A stretch of DNA of 64,000 bases from Monomorium pharaonis (taxonomy: Eukaryota; Arthropoda; Insecta; Hymenoptera; Formicidae): the NCBI RefSeq assembly GCF_013373865.1, contig NC_050473.1, positions 13,523,365-13,587,364 on the forward strand. Direction: 5' to 3'. Below the pieces are notes generated by a model, which was given only the letters and a program-made list of their open reading frames with translations, had not been told where the DNA came from and did not search any database. The position numbers and the translations under genes are program-made. This document shows, piece after piece, positions 26,001 through 38,562 of this stretch (its first letter is position 1; every line of letters starts with the position of its first letter).

Positions 26001-27200
26001 CAGTTCATTTATTTCAGATCTGTATCCTTCCGTAGAATGGCACACGATTGATGTTGCGATATCATTTGATAGGCTTGATTACTTCCCGTTCGATTAAGCA
26101 TCTTATCTCGCGATTAATTAACAAAATTCATTTTATCGCTGTGCCATTAATGCAACCGCAGACAAAAAATATTCGCGATCGATTTAATTCTTCGCGATAT
26201 TATGAGAAGCGATATATTGATCGAGACGCTTATTTTCGGCCAACGAAACTGAGTACAAAATAAAATAATTAAGCTTACGTGATAACGATACGTAATAAAA
26301 AGCAAGATAACCAAGATAAGGAACGCATTTGCCAAAAGATCGAATACGCTTACAGTTTATCTCAATGTCGAATATATTAAATTGAAAAAGATCTTTATTA
26401 CAAAAATTTGTTTAGTTAGAGTATTTCATGTACGAGTGATCTTTTGTAATACTATTTGTTTTAAAGAAAAAAAATTTGCCTAAAAATATATGTAATAAAA
26501 TCTGAAGGTTATTACCCCAAGTAGCAAACTAATATTTGCCGTCTTTGTGGACATTTCGACAACTCTGGACGCTACCCGGAATAAGATCCCAGAAAACAGC
26601 TGTTTTTGCCTGTACTTTTCATCAAAGAAAGTAAAATACACATTGTTTGACGACACTTTTTTTAGACGAGCAATCCGACGTAGTTAAAACTATGTCGCAT
26701 GATGAAATTCGGGGAAAAAATTGAATTTACATCGATGAAACGCGTCGGAATCATTTGCTACGTTACACGTCATTACCCTGTTGACGGTGCATGGTGCGAC
26801 GTGGCTGTGTTTTGATGATAAAAATACAGAATGCCTTGCGAAAATGTCAGAGACGCCCGTGATCGCGCGCGACATGCACGACATGCGAGACTGCCCCCTC
26901 CCCCCTCCTCCAACCTTCCCCTCTTCTCTCCTCCCATCCGCGGATCGCTGGCGCCTTGCGAGCGCATGAAAAAATTCTCGTCGAGCCACATATTTTCGCT
27001 ATTAAATACAGCTTTAAGAAACTATAGTCTCTTCTTTTAATGTCGAAACATGATGCATCGCGCTATGTGTATACCGTTAATGCGTATGACGTCATTCGCG
27101 GAACTCGCGGCTTGTCTCGCGACTGACGGCCGAACAGGCGCCCGGCGTCTTCACGATTTTTTTATGCCTTTGAGCGACACGCGGCGTAATTCTAACCGAC
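20046..27200. other. Non-coding DNA
   Basis: Mostly AT-rich. A direct repeat of about 28 bp containing ATTATATAATATTGTAATAC occurs twice at 20635-20696. A CpG-rich pocket at 23460-23830 gives overlapping compositional frames. A purine-rich GGGGGGGAGGAGGGG tract lies near 25120-25135. No gene, tRNA or long repeat recognised. Confidence 0.45.
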
Positions 27201-27418
27201 ACTATCGGATCGCTCGTCTCGAAAACTATAAGAAGTGACATCTCACTTTGCTCGAGCGCGGCGAAAACGGCTCGAGGACATTTCAGTCAAAATTGGAGAA
27301 TTTGCGGTTAGAATCGAGATACCGCGGCTAGTAGAAGAGCTACGAAAGATATATGCCGCTGCATCGAGTATTTACCTTATCAATCTTGTACCTAGCAGGA
27401 AGGAAGGTCGATTCATGT

Positions 27419-27439
27419 CTCTCTCTCTCTCTCTCTCTC
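27419..27439. repeat. (CT)n microsatellite
   Basis: Short uninterrupted CT run within the CpG-rich domain. Confidence 0.85.
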
Positions 27440-28719
27440 GTGAGCCAAGCAGTCTCCTCAGCGAGGAAAAATCTCGCGCGAGATCGCGAGCGTTGAGTCG
27501 CGGCGATCATTTTCGGCTTTTCCTGGAAGCGAAGAGTGGCGCCAATGCGCGCGGCCAATGCATCGTTTGAATCTCTCAGCATGAAGGTGTTCGCGCGCAC
27601 TCGCGAGAGTCGCGAGAGCTGCAAAGTTCACGCGAGTGGGATACCGGCGGACGGGCGGACGGCGCGGCCGGCCGGCCGGGGGGCGGAGGGGGGAGGCAAG
27701 GAGGAAGAAAACGAAAAGTCATCGTGTGCTACTCGCAAGTCTCGCAACTCGCGCGTTATTTCGCCGGTTGCACGCAAGTGGAAACGATATCAGCCGGGGT
27801 TAACTCGACGACAATCACGATCGCAATTACGAGGAAGCTACGAGGAAGTCGGCCGGCCGCTGGCTCACTCTCTTTCTCTCGTTCCCCCCGCGAGAGCGAC
27901 TTGACGACGGTTCTCCTCCCCACTCGACCCGCCATGACTGCGGTTCGATTATTTCCGCTGGCGCCGCCACGCCGTCACTCGGGCCGGCCGAACGATTGGA
28001 CGAGAATGGCTGCCAATGGTCGCCGAGCAGCTTCACTTGTCTCCCTCGCGCGCGCACCGTCCGCGGCGCAGCGGGAGGGCGGGGTGGGGGTCTGGCGCGT
28101 CTGGCGGCAACCTTCACTCGACACTTCCTACAGCGGCGGTCGGATCAGTCGCCCGCCGACCTCGTAACGCGATAGCGTCGAGCTACGAAACCGCTCGCAA
28201 TCGCCGCATCGTATCGCAGTCGCCGCGCGTTACCGCCGCACGACAACGAGCCGTTTCACGACGGAGGGTGATCGCACTCGCTCCCCCCGCCCCCCTCTCT
28301 CCCGCGAAAGCCGTTGTCCATACGCGCGGGTGTGCGCGCGCGCGCGTGTGTGTGCTCTCCGCGTCGTCATCTTCCCCGTTGTGCCGTGTCAGCGGAGACC
28401 GGAGGAAGAGCAGCGGAGCACAGAATACGGAGTATATTACGTGGAGTGGAGCACGAGGAACCAGAGACAAGCCGACACACAACGAGCGACACAAGTGTTA
28501 AGCGCTAAGCAGTGGGAGTGCTAATGACCTAATGAGAATTCTGTCCCGTTCTCTTCTGTGATAACGTATAACGAAACGCGGACTGTCCCGGCTGATAACA
28601 AATCCGGGGATCCCCCTCACGTGTTAACCTGCCCCCCGCCGCCGCCGCGTCGAAAAGTTTGAGCTCTCCTTCTTGGGATGTCGCCCGCCGCGACCTGATT
28701 TACGCGCGAGGCCGCGTGC

Positions 28720-28808
28720 CGTCCTCCTCTTCCTCCTCCTCCTCTTCCTCCCCCGCCCCGTGCATGCGTGCGTACGTGCGTACGTGCGAGCGTGCGTGCG
28801 TGCGTGCC
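28720..28808. repeat. CCT tract followed by CGTG/CGTA run
   Basis: TCCTCC-rich tract to about 28751, then about ten CGTG/CGTA tetranucleotides from 28760. Similar tetranucleotide units occur at 429-464. Confidence 0.85.
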
Positions 28809-28914
28809 ACACGCCACGAGGATAGCGCGACGAAACTCCCCGCCCGATAAACGGTGGAATGATTTGTGCCCGATTGAACTACGACGGCGAGTGATAATTA
28901 GCCATCAGCAGTAA

Positions 28915-28960
28915 CAGCAGCAGCAGCAGCAGCATCACTACCACCACCACCACCACCACC
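28915..28960. repeat. (CAG)6 followed by (ACC)7 triplet repeats
   Basis: CAG units at 28915-28932 and ACC units at 28940-28960, in the presumed 5' UTR just before the donor at 29039. Confidence 0.88.
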
Positions 28961-31937
28961 GGCTCCCGGCAAAGGATTTTTATCGACGGAGAGGGAGCCG
29001 CCGACGACCACGGAGACGAAGCGGAGACAGCGATCAAGGTAATTGTCTGTTTTCCGCGCGTGCTACGCTCGACGAATAAGTTTCGGTCCGTGGCCGTGTT
29101 ACCTGTACGCGATACCTGTACGTGTTTATTATGTACACAGTTGGGCGTGCGCGCGCACTCGACGCTTCTTCCGATTCCTCCCGATTGTAAACAAACCTTC
29201 GCCACTGCGTTTCGTGGAATCTCGAGAGAGCCGTCTTTTTTGCCGACCTGCTGTTCGCGGAATTCGCTCCAGCAAGACTAATAAAAATTCATCCCGCTTG
29301 CGTTTCGCGCGACAACCGAGGCCGCGGCTCGACTTGATTTACTTAAAAGATAGGCCCGCTCCGTATTTCTCAATTGACTCCTTTATTTTAAATCTCGACG
29401 CTTGCTGTTCCCGTACACTGAACCGCACTAAATATCGCAATTTAAATTGGAGCGCGTTACATCTCCACAATGATTTTAAAATGTAGCGTTATTATTAATA
29501 GCGAGAACCTATAATCGATAAGGTTGGCCTCGCGAGTCAGATCAGAAAAACTATACTCGGTAAATAGTACATGCGAAGATCCGCGTTTGATTACAGCATC
29601 GACAATTGACCTATGTGAATCATAATTTTACCTTATCGGTCTCGCGGAAAAGTCGCGGCAAGTGCACACACCGTCCTGTGATTTATCGCGTCCCTCGCGT
29701 CTCTCCGTTCCGCGTAGAGCGCGAAAGGTCAGCCACTCGGCGGCGGAGTCCGGTCCATTTTCGTTCCTCCTCGATCCTCTCCCTCGTTGCCGGCGCACGA
29801 GAGACGCGGAACGGAACACGAGCGGAGCGAAACGCGCGGCACGTTACCGAGCGCGAGGAGGTAATTCCGGCGCGCCGTGCCGCGCCGAACCCGGAAATCC
29901 GCTGGAAGCCCGGCCTCGCTTTTAATCCGCTTGGCGATGTTAATAACCGGTCGTGCGGAATTTAATTAACGCGAGTCGCTGACGTCAATCCGCTCGCCTC
30001 GTGGGACGTCGCGGCGGGTAAATAAGCGCGTTGTCTCCCCGAACGCAACGGAGATTACGAATCGTCCGACGTGATCGTCAAATCGGGGAATTCGATTCGT
30101 CGTCGTTGCGAATTTTCACGCCGCGAGAGAAGCAACGAAATCGCTTAAAATCACGCTGCGAAAGCTTTCGTTTTTTTTTTTCTTCGATTCACATGGAAAC
30201 CACATGAATGTAATAACGCTGATAAAATAAAAGGGCACAATAATAATATTAATTATTATTATTACATATGTAATCTTGCAGCAATTTTTTATCTTATCAC
30301 GCGAAGGTGAACTCTAAAATGCTAATAACGGGTTATTAACATACCTTGGCGTGTAATTTTTTTTATGGTTGCCATTTAATGCTAACATACATAATTGGAC
30401 GTAATTACGTAAGGTACAATTATATTTAACATACGGACGATAAATTAATAAGGTGTTTAACCTACATTTAAAATATCACCGAGCTACTCCGATGACACCG
30501 CTGCTTCCTGGTGAACGAGTCTCCGCGATGATTCACATAAAAGTTCGTTTCGCATCTACACATGTAGAAAGATACAAAATGTCGAAAGTTAACGTGAAAT
30601 TAGACTTCCTTCTTTTTTCGCATTGTCATTTATTGGATAAAAATAAGTGTTACGATATCTTTCGCGGCGCGTTACGCAAGCGGGATTGTGTAACGTTTAC
30701 TTACTACAAGTGCCGACGAAAATTAAAACGTGGGTATACGCGCCGCGCGGAAACGAGCCGATGGACGACGACGTTCAAACGCGCCCGTCGAGAGGACGGA
30801 TGTCGAAATATTCGAACGGCATCGTATCGCGCTCGAGGAACGTTCCATCTTAAATGGCATTAAACCCTTGAGCGATTTCTTTTCGGAAACGACGACGAAA
30901 GCGCGCGACAGATCGATGGGGCAGATCGGCAAGACTACGCCGCGCGCCGCCGCCGTCGCCGTCGCCGCTACGGAAACGCGTTTACGTAAACTAGCCCCGG
31001 TAGGAACCGCTCGTATTTCTTAATCGTTATTGAGGAAGTTGCGCGTTATCATTTACATAACGCGAACGCGTTGCAAGCGAGCGAGCGAGCGAGTTTGCGC
31101 GCGTAATACCTAACCTGCTCGAGGCTTTCGCAAGATTTCCGCGAGTCTCGTGCGGGCACCGCCATCGGGGCGGAAGGGGAGTACGGGGGCAGAAGCGAAA
31201 CTGGCTCTTTCTCTTTCTCAAGTTTTCTGCGGGACGCGTTTGCACGTGCCCCGCGCGTATAAAATGCAATCGCCAGCCGAAGACCGAAATTCGTTATTCC
31301 GCCGACTGCGAATAAAGGTAATCGTCGTGCGTTTGTGTGGATCTGAAATCACGCGCGACGCTTAATACCATCGCGAGATAAAAAAAATGCATTCTCCGCG
31401 AACGCGTGAAGAGAAGCGCGCGTTTGCTTATACACACGATGATGACAACAACGATTTGTGTTCCTGAAAACATCGCGACGCCTCTTTCCCCATCACGGAT
31501 ATATTTTACGACGGAAAAATATCAGCGAAAAAACGCGGAAAGATTTTTTAATGTGCCTCTCTGTCCAGATAATTTGAATTTATCCTTCTTGTCACAGTTG
31601 TTTCAATTTGACAGCAAATTTCAATAAAATTCTCTATAAATAAACCTCTCCATAAATGGAGAAAGGAAGTGAATCAATTGTCAGCGAAAATTTACGCTGC
31701 AATAATTACCACGATAACTCGAGGTAAGATCAAAAAAGACATAATTACGCGACGTTAGTTGCGTTCGCTATCCGTGTCATCGCGATTACTCCGATCGGTC
31801 TTGCGATAAAAATAGACGAGGAAACTCTCGTGCGCGAAAATTTCAGTTCTTCCTAGGGAAATTAACTAAGAGCGGTCGCGCATGACGATATCCTCGCCGC
31901 GCCAGGCGCGGAGCTGTTTGCTTTCCTCCTTTGTCCG

Positions 31938-31939
<2 letters not shown>

Positions 31940-31976
<37 letters not shown>
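31940..31976. repeat. (GA)n microsatellite
   Basis: Uninterrupted GA run of about 37 bp. Confidence 0.93.
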
Positions 31977-31977
<1 letters not shown>

Positions 31978-34201
31978 GCGGATTGATTTCTGATTAATGC
32001 GGATCCTTCTCGCGATACTTCCTCATTGCGAAACCGCAGACGGCGCGCAACGCACGCAATTAAATCTCCACCGCGAGAAGAGTCCGCCGTGAAGATGTTT
32101 ACAAACTGCACTAGTAGATAGGAAGAAGACAAAGCGGGGAGTTGGCTGCTCGACCCATTGGCGTAAGTCGGCTTTTGTTTGCGAATTTTCGAGAGAGAAA
32201 GAGAGAGAAAGAGAGATACGTGAATATTCGACATTTTCTTCAGAATTGCATTTCTCACGTTCAACTATCAATTACATAATTAAATGGATGAATCATTAAT
32301 GCGGAGACGTCTACAAAAATTTGATAGTACAAAATGTTTCTATTGATTTCACAAGTCCTTTAACTGATACGTACGTATACATGGGCTAATGACACCGAGC
32401 AATAGAACGGACAAGAATTTAACGCAAGTTCGATGAGTGAATAAATTGTCTGGAGGAAATCGCAGAGTCATTTGGCATCGATTTAACAAGCACGAAGATA
32501 TCCGGTGGCCGGTGGTTTCCGGTGACGACGCCGTTGCTGCTAGCTGACAGATGACTGTGTGATATGTACATAGGTTATCATCTGCATATACGGGTTACAA
32601 AGAGTATACCGAGCGGCCGCGTAATCCCCGTCCGTGTGGCAGTCGTATTCTTAACTTTGATACGACGTGCCGTCGTCGTATCGCGGCCGCAAGTCGGGCT
32701 GCCATCTTCTCGGGGTCGAAGAAGAACGCCGAGAGAAAGAGGAAAGAGGAAAAAAACGGTGAGCTGCGCGAGTAGCAGCTCGGACAGAAACCGGAAGCTC
32801 GTTCGCCACGCTCAGAATCGCAATTCCTCCTCTTCAATGCTTTTGGTCGGCGATGTCTGCCGTAAGAAGTGGCAATCTTTTCTTCGTATTTTCTCTTTTA
32901 ATTGCTTTCTCTCTTTATAATCGAATGTGTACGTATTTAAAATGATATATAGCATTGTTGCAAGAAACAGTTGATTTCTATTATATAGACTCTGTAAATT
33001 TTAAAATTAATTTAATAACGAAACTCTAAATATCGGATATAAAATTCATTGAATTTAGATAATGAAGGAAGAAAGCAAGAAAGTTCGAAATGTGCAATAA
33101 TGCAAATTTAAATGGATTGTGAGAACCGTATCTGCGTCGCGGAGCGAATTTTCCTAACAGGAATTACATATGCACCGGATGCCACTAGAGAGTATGGATA
33201 TTAATGTCGCTGTTACTTGAACATTCGCCAGTTATCACGCGCACATAGGTCGCGACGCGTTGATTGATTTACGATTAAATTAATAAGTACAAGTTGGGTG
33301 CAGCCGACCCAACTCGCGCGCTTGACTTGATTTACGATCGTCCGACTGCCGCGTCGAACGAGATTCCGCGATGAACGCATTAAAAAAAATTAATAAAACT
33401 TTTACAACTTGTTGACAGCAAAAGTAAAATTAAGCTAGTCACTGTTTACATTCTTAGCATTCACAATTTTCTTATAACAAAAGGATAAAAAAGAAATAAA
33501 GGCATCAACGAAAAGCTCATTTTTATTCATACTCGAATTTTTCAAGTCGTACTTTTGATAAAATTTTTATGACAATTATATTGACTAGAACGACATTTCT
33601 TCGACCTACGTAAGGACAATTTGTAGACGTAGAAAAAAAAGAGAGAGACGTAGAGAGTACCAAATGAACAATACATGTCCGAGGCTGACGTGAGCGTCGA
33701 AAGAACGTGGAATTCCCAAGGAGAACGCCGAGTAGAACGTAGATGGTAACTCGTGGCAGAGACGAGAGAGGAGAGACGGTCTTTTGAACGCGCGACTCCG
33801 TCCCGCTGGAAGACCTGTCACCCGGAAGCGCGGATAGAGAAACGCACACGAAGGCCTCCTCTCGGCAACTTACAGTCGGCCGATCTCGCGTCGGCGGAAC
33901 ATTAGCATTTAAAGGGGACGGATTACCGGAATCGCTCGGAATTCCGCGATGCACGAGGGTATATCGTTGGCCGCGCGCTTTCTCTGAATCACGGAGATCG
34001 GAAGAATGCCGGTTATTCCGATTAATATGTCGAGGCATAGCATAATCTTCTAATCTTTATTTTTCTTTATTCCTTTCTCTCTCTCTTTTTTAAATTTATT
34101 TTATCTTATCTAGTTTTTTCTTAATCGGGGCAATTATCGGAAAAGTGTCGGAAATTGTTAAAAGCATAGCACAAATAACTTGAATCTCGGCGTTTTTTCT
34201 T

Positions 34202-34227
34202 CCCCCTCCCCTCCCCTCCCCTCCCCC
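34202..34227 (-). other. G-quadruplex-type (GGGGA)n motif on the minus strand
   Basis: The plus strand is five C-runs of 4-5 separated by single T. The minus strand therefore has five G-runs with one-base loops, an ideal intramolecular G-quadruplex or triplex sequence. Confidence 0.75.
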
Positions 34228-37200
34228 GATCGTAAAGCGTTGCCCGACATAAATCGCGAAGAAAATCGCCAAAGAATTGGAAGCCACGGAGCTTAGTCTC
34301 GTTTTGTATAACGTCAGAGGAAACGACGGACGAAGGGTGGTTCGTCGAAGTCGACGTTGATAAGAGGGCGCCGGGAACAGGGTGAATAGAGGAAAATGAG
34401 AGATGGGCTGCGAAGGGCGCGTAGTATATAGAGCGGAAGGAGAGGGTGGAGGGAACTAGAAGGGAGAGAAGAAAGCCTTTCTAACGTAATTCCATCGAGC
34501 TCGCCGGAAGAGCCCGGAACCCGGAAGTAAGAGAGGAAGCGCACTACCGCCGGCTACTGAGGGAGTAGGTAAGGGGTCAAGGGCGGAAGGGGCATGGAAA
34601 TTTCTTCGCTGCCTGCTCCTCCATTCTAGGGCTTTATCGATCGTCAAGATCGCGGACGAGACCCACTCGGATGAAGAACACTCTTCGACCTTGTGATCAA
34701 AGGGACCCCCAAATCTCTCTAATTATTAAAATTCTTTGTTTACATAACGAGATCAAGTACAATTTCCTTAAGCATTAATTTATGTGAGTGGCCATTAAAA
34801 ATTGTCGCTGGATAAAAATGAATGATAATTGCGTATCTTTGAAAATGACAAAGACAGAATAACATGCAAAAGTGATTTTAAAAAGTTTACTTTATAATAT
34901 TACTTTGTACATTTTTATAATTTAAAGAATAATTATTTAAAGAATAATTTATATATAAAGAAAAGGCTATTAATAAAAGACGGTAGAAATCACGATCTAC
35001 TTTCGTAGAAAATCGATTGCGTAAAAATATAATATATAAGAATATACAAGTTACAATAGACTAGAGAAGAGCGCGATCGATGCTGACGAAGTAATGCGAG
35101 TAGGACAGCTGAACTGCGTCGTTCCGGGAAGTTCTAATCTTATATTCATAACCAGATTACTTTTTCTCGCACGCGAACAAGTGGAACAGGCGAAACCATG
35201 CACAAACCGTGTATTTTGTTCCCATTGGCTATGTAGCAAGCGGACTTGCCGATTTTTCTCTTTTTAAAAGTTAAAAATTCATAAGTCATCAAATAGAAAT
35301 TTACAGAATAATATCTTGTTATATATAAATTTATTTCAATTTATTCACACACTAATATTGCAAATATCTCCGATCTTGATGGTCAATTTTCCTTATAGGG
35401 AGATTCCTAGAAGCTGCGTGAAACGCGTGCGTTGCGCATGAACGTCGCTTCTCCACGGATTGTTATTATGCAAGAGATAATCAATGTCTGTCACACGTCG
35501 ACCGATTATCGCAGATCCGTCGTATATTTTAGTCGTCACTGTCATCACCGTTCGGTCGATAATCGTTTATCGGTGATGACAATAAGGTGATAGCGAGCGT
35601 CGTAAATAATTTTCTCCTTTCGCGACAAAACAGAGGTGTATGTAAGCTTTTTCTCAAATATCGAAATAAATATAAATCCGCATTTTATTTACTTCATCAA
35701 TATATGTTTATCTATTTTATCGGGATAAATTATCAAATATTGAAAAGAGAATATTTATTTAAAGTTTTTAAAAATATATATAATTATTAATTATAAATGA
35801 GTAAATACAAATTACAAAATAACACAATATATTTTCATTTTATTAACGATATTATTTCTATATTTTGCGGACAATGTTTTATCTTTATTGCGCGTCAAGC
35901 GACACGATCTTTAGCTTCTAATTGCATTTCAATCGCTACCATCCATGCTCGTGTCTGGAAATTGCGAACGTGTTATTTCCAATCGAGTAGCGTACAAGAG
36001 CATCAACTTCGAATTGTGCCAAGATAGCTGTTAATTGAAATTTCTCCTCTCTTCGGCGTACGCTCTTTTGTTTTTCCTATAAATTTCAGAATTGTTTTTA
36101 GTTTCTTCTCGATCAGGCTCGACGTATACATAAATTTAAAGAACGTATTTTCTCGTAATAAAATAAAATTGTTTTGTATATTTCTTCTATATATATTTTT
36201 TTTTTCCAGACAAATTAATAGTTTAAAAAATCTCTAAAAAAGATTGCATTTCACAATTTGCAGAATTCTTACATATTCATTCGCTTACTTTTTCACGACA
36301 TATTTCTAAATACGTGCTTTCGTAGGACTTTTTTTGGTGCTTTCATATTTCAGCAGAAAGATAATCAAATAGTACTTCGGAGGATCAGCGAGACGTATAA
36401 GCGTCGTTAAAACTATTTGCCCACGCGCCGAGATTTTGCTCGACGCGGATATTCGCGCTTGGACGGGAAGATAGATCCTTTTATCTTCCTTTCCTCGCTC
36501 CCTGCTCCCTCTTCTTCCTCGTCTGTATCGCGAGAGAACCGGTCGGTATCCGGACCGGAAGCACGGACCTTGGACCTCTCCTTCTTTTTTTTTTTTTGCT
36601 CTCGGGAGGCAGCGAGAGGAGGTTCTCCGTCTCGCGCAATCGCCTCGGGTTTCGTCTTCCTCGTCTCTGTCGTTCTCTCTCCCTCCCCTACATACTTTCT
36701 TTCTCTTCGCGTGTTCCTGTTCCTTCTCTTCGCGTTTTTATCCGTCTTCCCTTCTCGCTCTGCTTCCTATCTCGGCTTTCTTCCTCGTTTATCTCCGTCT
36801 CTCTGATAGGTATCCTGTTCCTTCAATTACTTTTACGTCCTTTTACCGTCCACCTGTGCTATGTAACGGATATGTTTATACAGGGTGTTCCGTTGTCCGA
36901 GTGATGAATTTTACCGGCAGATTTCTGCGACAAACTTTTTTGCGATCACTTTTTATGTTACGAGACTCAAAGGAAATTATTTGACGTTATCTTTAATTTT
37001 TTATATTATATGCCTACGGGGCAAAACCTTTTTTTAAATATAATATAAAGTTGTATCCTGTGGAGATAAAGCAACCCCATCTATATAGATGAATAGAAAG
37101 TTACCCTCGTAAAGGCAAAATAAACCCATCTCACGGTTGCAAGCTTTTTGTTCACGACACTCTGATCGTTCTCATTATTTTTGCACGTTCCGAACTTATC

Positions 37201-38314
37201 GAAACTCGGTGAGGTCGTGCTCAAGTTAAAAAGCTCGTGAACAAGAAGATTCCAACTTGACACCGTAAGATGGGATTACTTTGTCTTTACAGATAATTTT
37301 CTATCTTCCCGCAGAGGAATGATTGGACTACAGTTATTTGGGCTTAGTGAAACTAAACCTAACAATACGAGTTTAGTACAATATAGCTATTTACACGTCA
37401 TATTTCCTCGTATACATGTTTTTATGTGCATATTATACAAGTGAGACTTTAATAAACACTTGATGAAAAGTGGAAGCACGAGATACAATTTAATTTAAAA
37501 ATATTTAAGAAGATTAAGAAGAATAAGAATAAAAGTTATATCTATGTATGTGTTTAATATAATGAGTAAAATAATAGTAAGCTAAAGCTTATTTTTCATT
37601 TGCACCTTTTAATTCAATAAAATTGTTGTTTATCAAAAGGGGAGAAATAATGATATTTCAATAAACAGACAAACTTTCGCTGCTATATTTAATTATTAAA
37701 ATATTAATCTTTAATTACATTGTAGACAATTTGGTAGTGATGGAAATGTTTCTTTTTATACAATTCGAAATTCATCAGGACATCACATGTAATCTTTTCG
37801 ATTAAGATCGCCATCACCACTATTGTTACCGGAGAGATGCAGATTATATACTGTTAAAAAGGATTCTTTTTTTTGCTATCTTTAGAAACTTAGATCCAAA
37901 TTTGAATAGATCTGGCGATCTTTTATCTTTGCCTATTTTTTTCGTTTTTTTTTGGAACAGCGTGACCATGAGTAAATTTCAATGAAAAGACATCACAATG
38001 GATGATATCCGAATTCTTTGAACCTTTTCATTTTTTCTTTTTCTTTTTCTAAATCCGTTTCGCTGAGAAGAAACGAGACTCAGGAAAGAAACAAAAAAGG
38101 AACAATATTTGTTAGTTTCCGAATCGGAAGTGGTCGAGAGCGGTCGGGATTACTTCAGATGACCATTTCAACAAACGGAAAAATGAATATTGGCAGAGAA
38201 TTTTAAGCCAATATGTGGGAAGGGACCAGTTCGGCGACGTTTTATGTTCTTCATCTTCTATTATGAGTATGCTCGAAATCAAATACAAAATTCTTTATAG
38301 CAAGATAATCGAAT

Positions 38315-38319
38315 AAAGA
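38315..38319. repeat. Target-site duplication, left copy (AAAGA)
   Basis: Five bases flanking the left LTR, repeated exactly at 42947-42951. A 5-bp duplication is the usual size for copia-type integrase. Confidence 0.93.
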
Positions 38320-38553
38320 TGTTGGAATTTTCTTAGGTTAACATGCCGCGTGATCCTTCTCGTGCAGGATGGTAGAGCGTACTGACTAGCGACAAAGACG
38401 ACAAGTGACAAAAGCAAGAGAGCGAGTATAGACTGCGCGCTAGTGGTACCCGGTAACAGCCATGAAACTAAAAAACAAAGAAAGAACGCAGCATATCGCA
38501 AGCACTGGTACTGAATGAAGCATGAACGACCTAAATACTTTAATTTTCCAACA
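38320..38553 (-). repeat. 3' LTR of the copia-like element
   Basis: The 234-bp LTR downstream of Gag-Pol, identical to the partner at 42713-42946. It starts one base after the target duplication at 38315-38319 and abuts the polypurine tract at 38554. Confidence 0.97.
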
Positions 38554-38562
38554 CTCCCACTT
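38554..38562 (-). other. Polypurine tract for plus-strand priming
   Basis: On the element's sense strand the bases AAGTGGGAG lie immediately 5' of the 3' LTR and overlap the end of the Gag-Pol stop codon. This is the expected position and composition for the RNase H-resistant primer of plus-strand DNA synthesis. Confidence 0.85.

Larger units (their letters stand above)
28430..29038 (+). other. Candidate non-coding first exon of aop
   Basis: The segment ends in ATCAAG|GTAATT at 29038/29039, a good donor. Within it are CAG and ACC triplet runs and at least two short upstream frames (ATG ACC TAA near 28523 and an ATG that stops after nine codons). A long 5' UTR with upstream ATGs and a large first intron is common for developmental regulators. 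The 5' boundary is nominal; no transcript evidence is available here. Confidence 0.3.
27200..31300 (+). promoter_or_regulatory. CpG-rich domain, candidate aop promoter region
   Basis: About 4 kb of dense CpG, the strongest such domain in the window, against AT-rich flanks. It contains an initiator-like TCAGTC near 28146, several triplet and tetranucleotide repeats, and a good splice donor at 29039. High CpG is typical of unmethylated promoters in Hymenoptera. The many overlapping arginine-rich frames within it look compositional. Assignment to aop, about 34 kb downstream, is inference from the lack of any other plus-strand gene in between. Confidence 0.4.
31301..38314. other. Non-coding DNA, probably aop intron
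   Basis: No convincing gene. It contains a 37-bp GA run (31940-31976), a smaller GAGAGAAA run near 32190-32216, an 8-bp-arm palindrome AGTTGGGT/ACCCAACT at 33292-33314, a G-run motif at 34202-34227 and CpG pockets at 32560-32840 and 36420-36800. The frames over the CpG pockets are compositional. Confidence 0.45.

Noticed and set aside
27700..28520. Several open frames of 90-160 codons in the CpG-rich domain
   Set aside because: They overlap in different phases and strands, are Arg/Ser/Pro rich, and match what GC-rich DNA gives by chance; no domain or conserved motif is visible.
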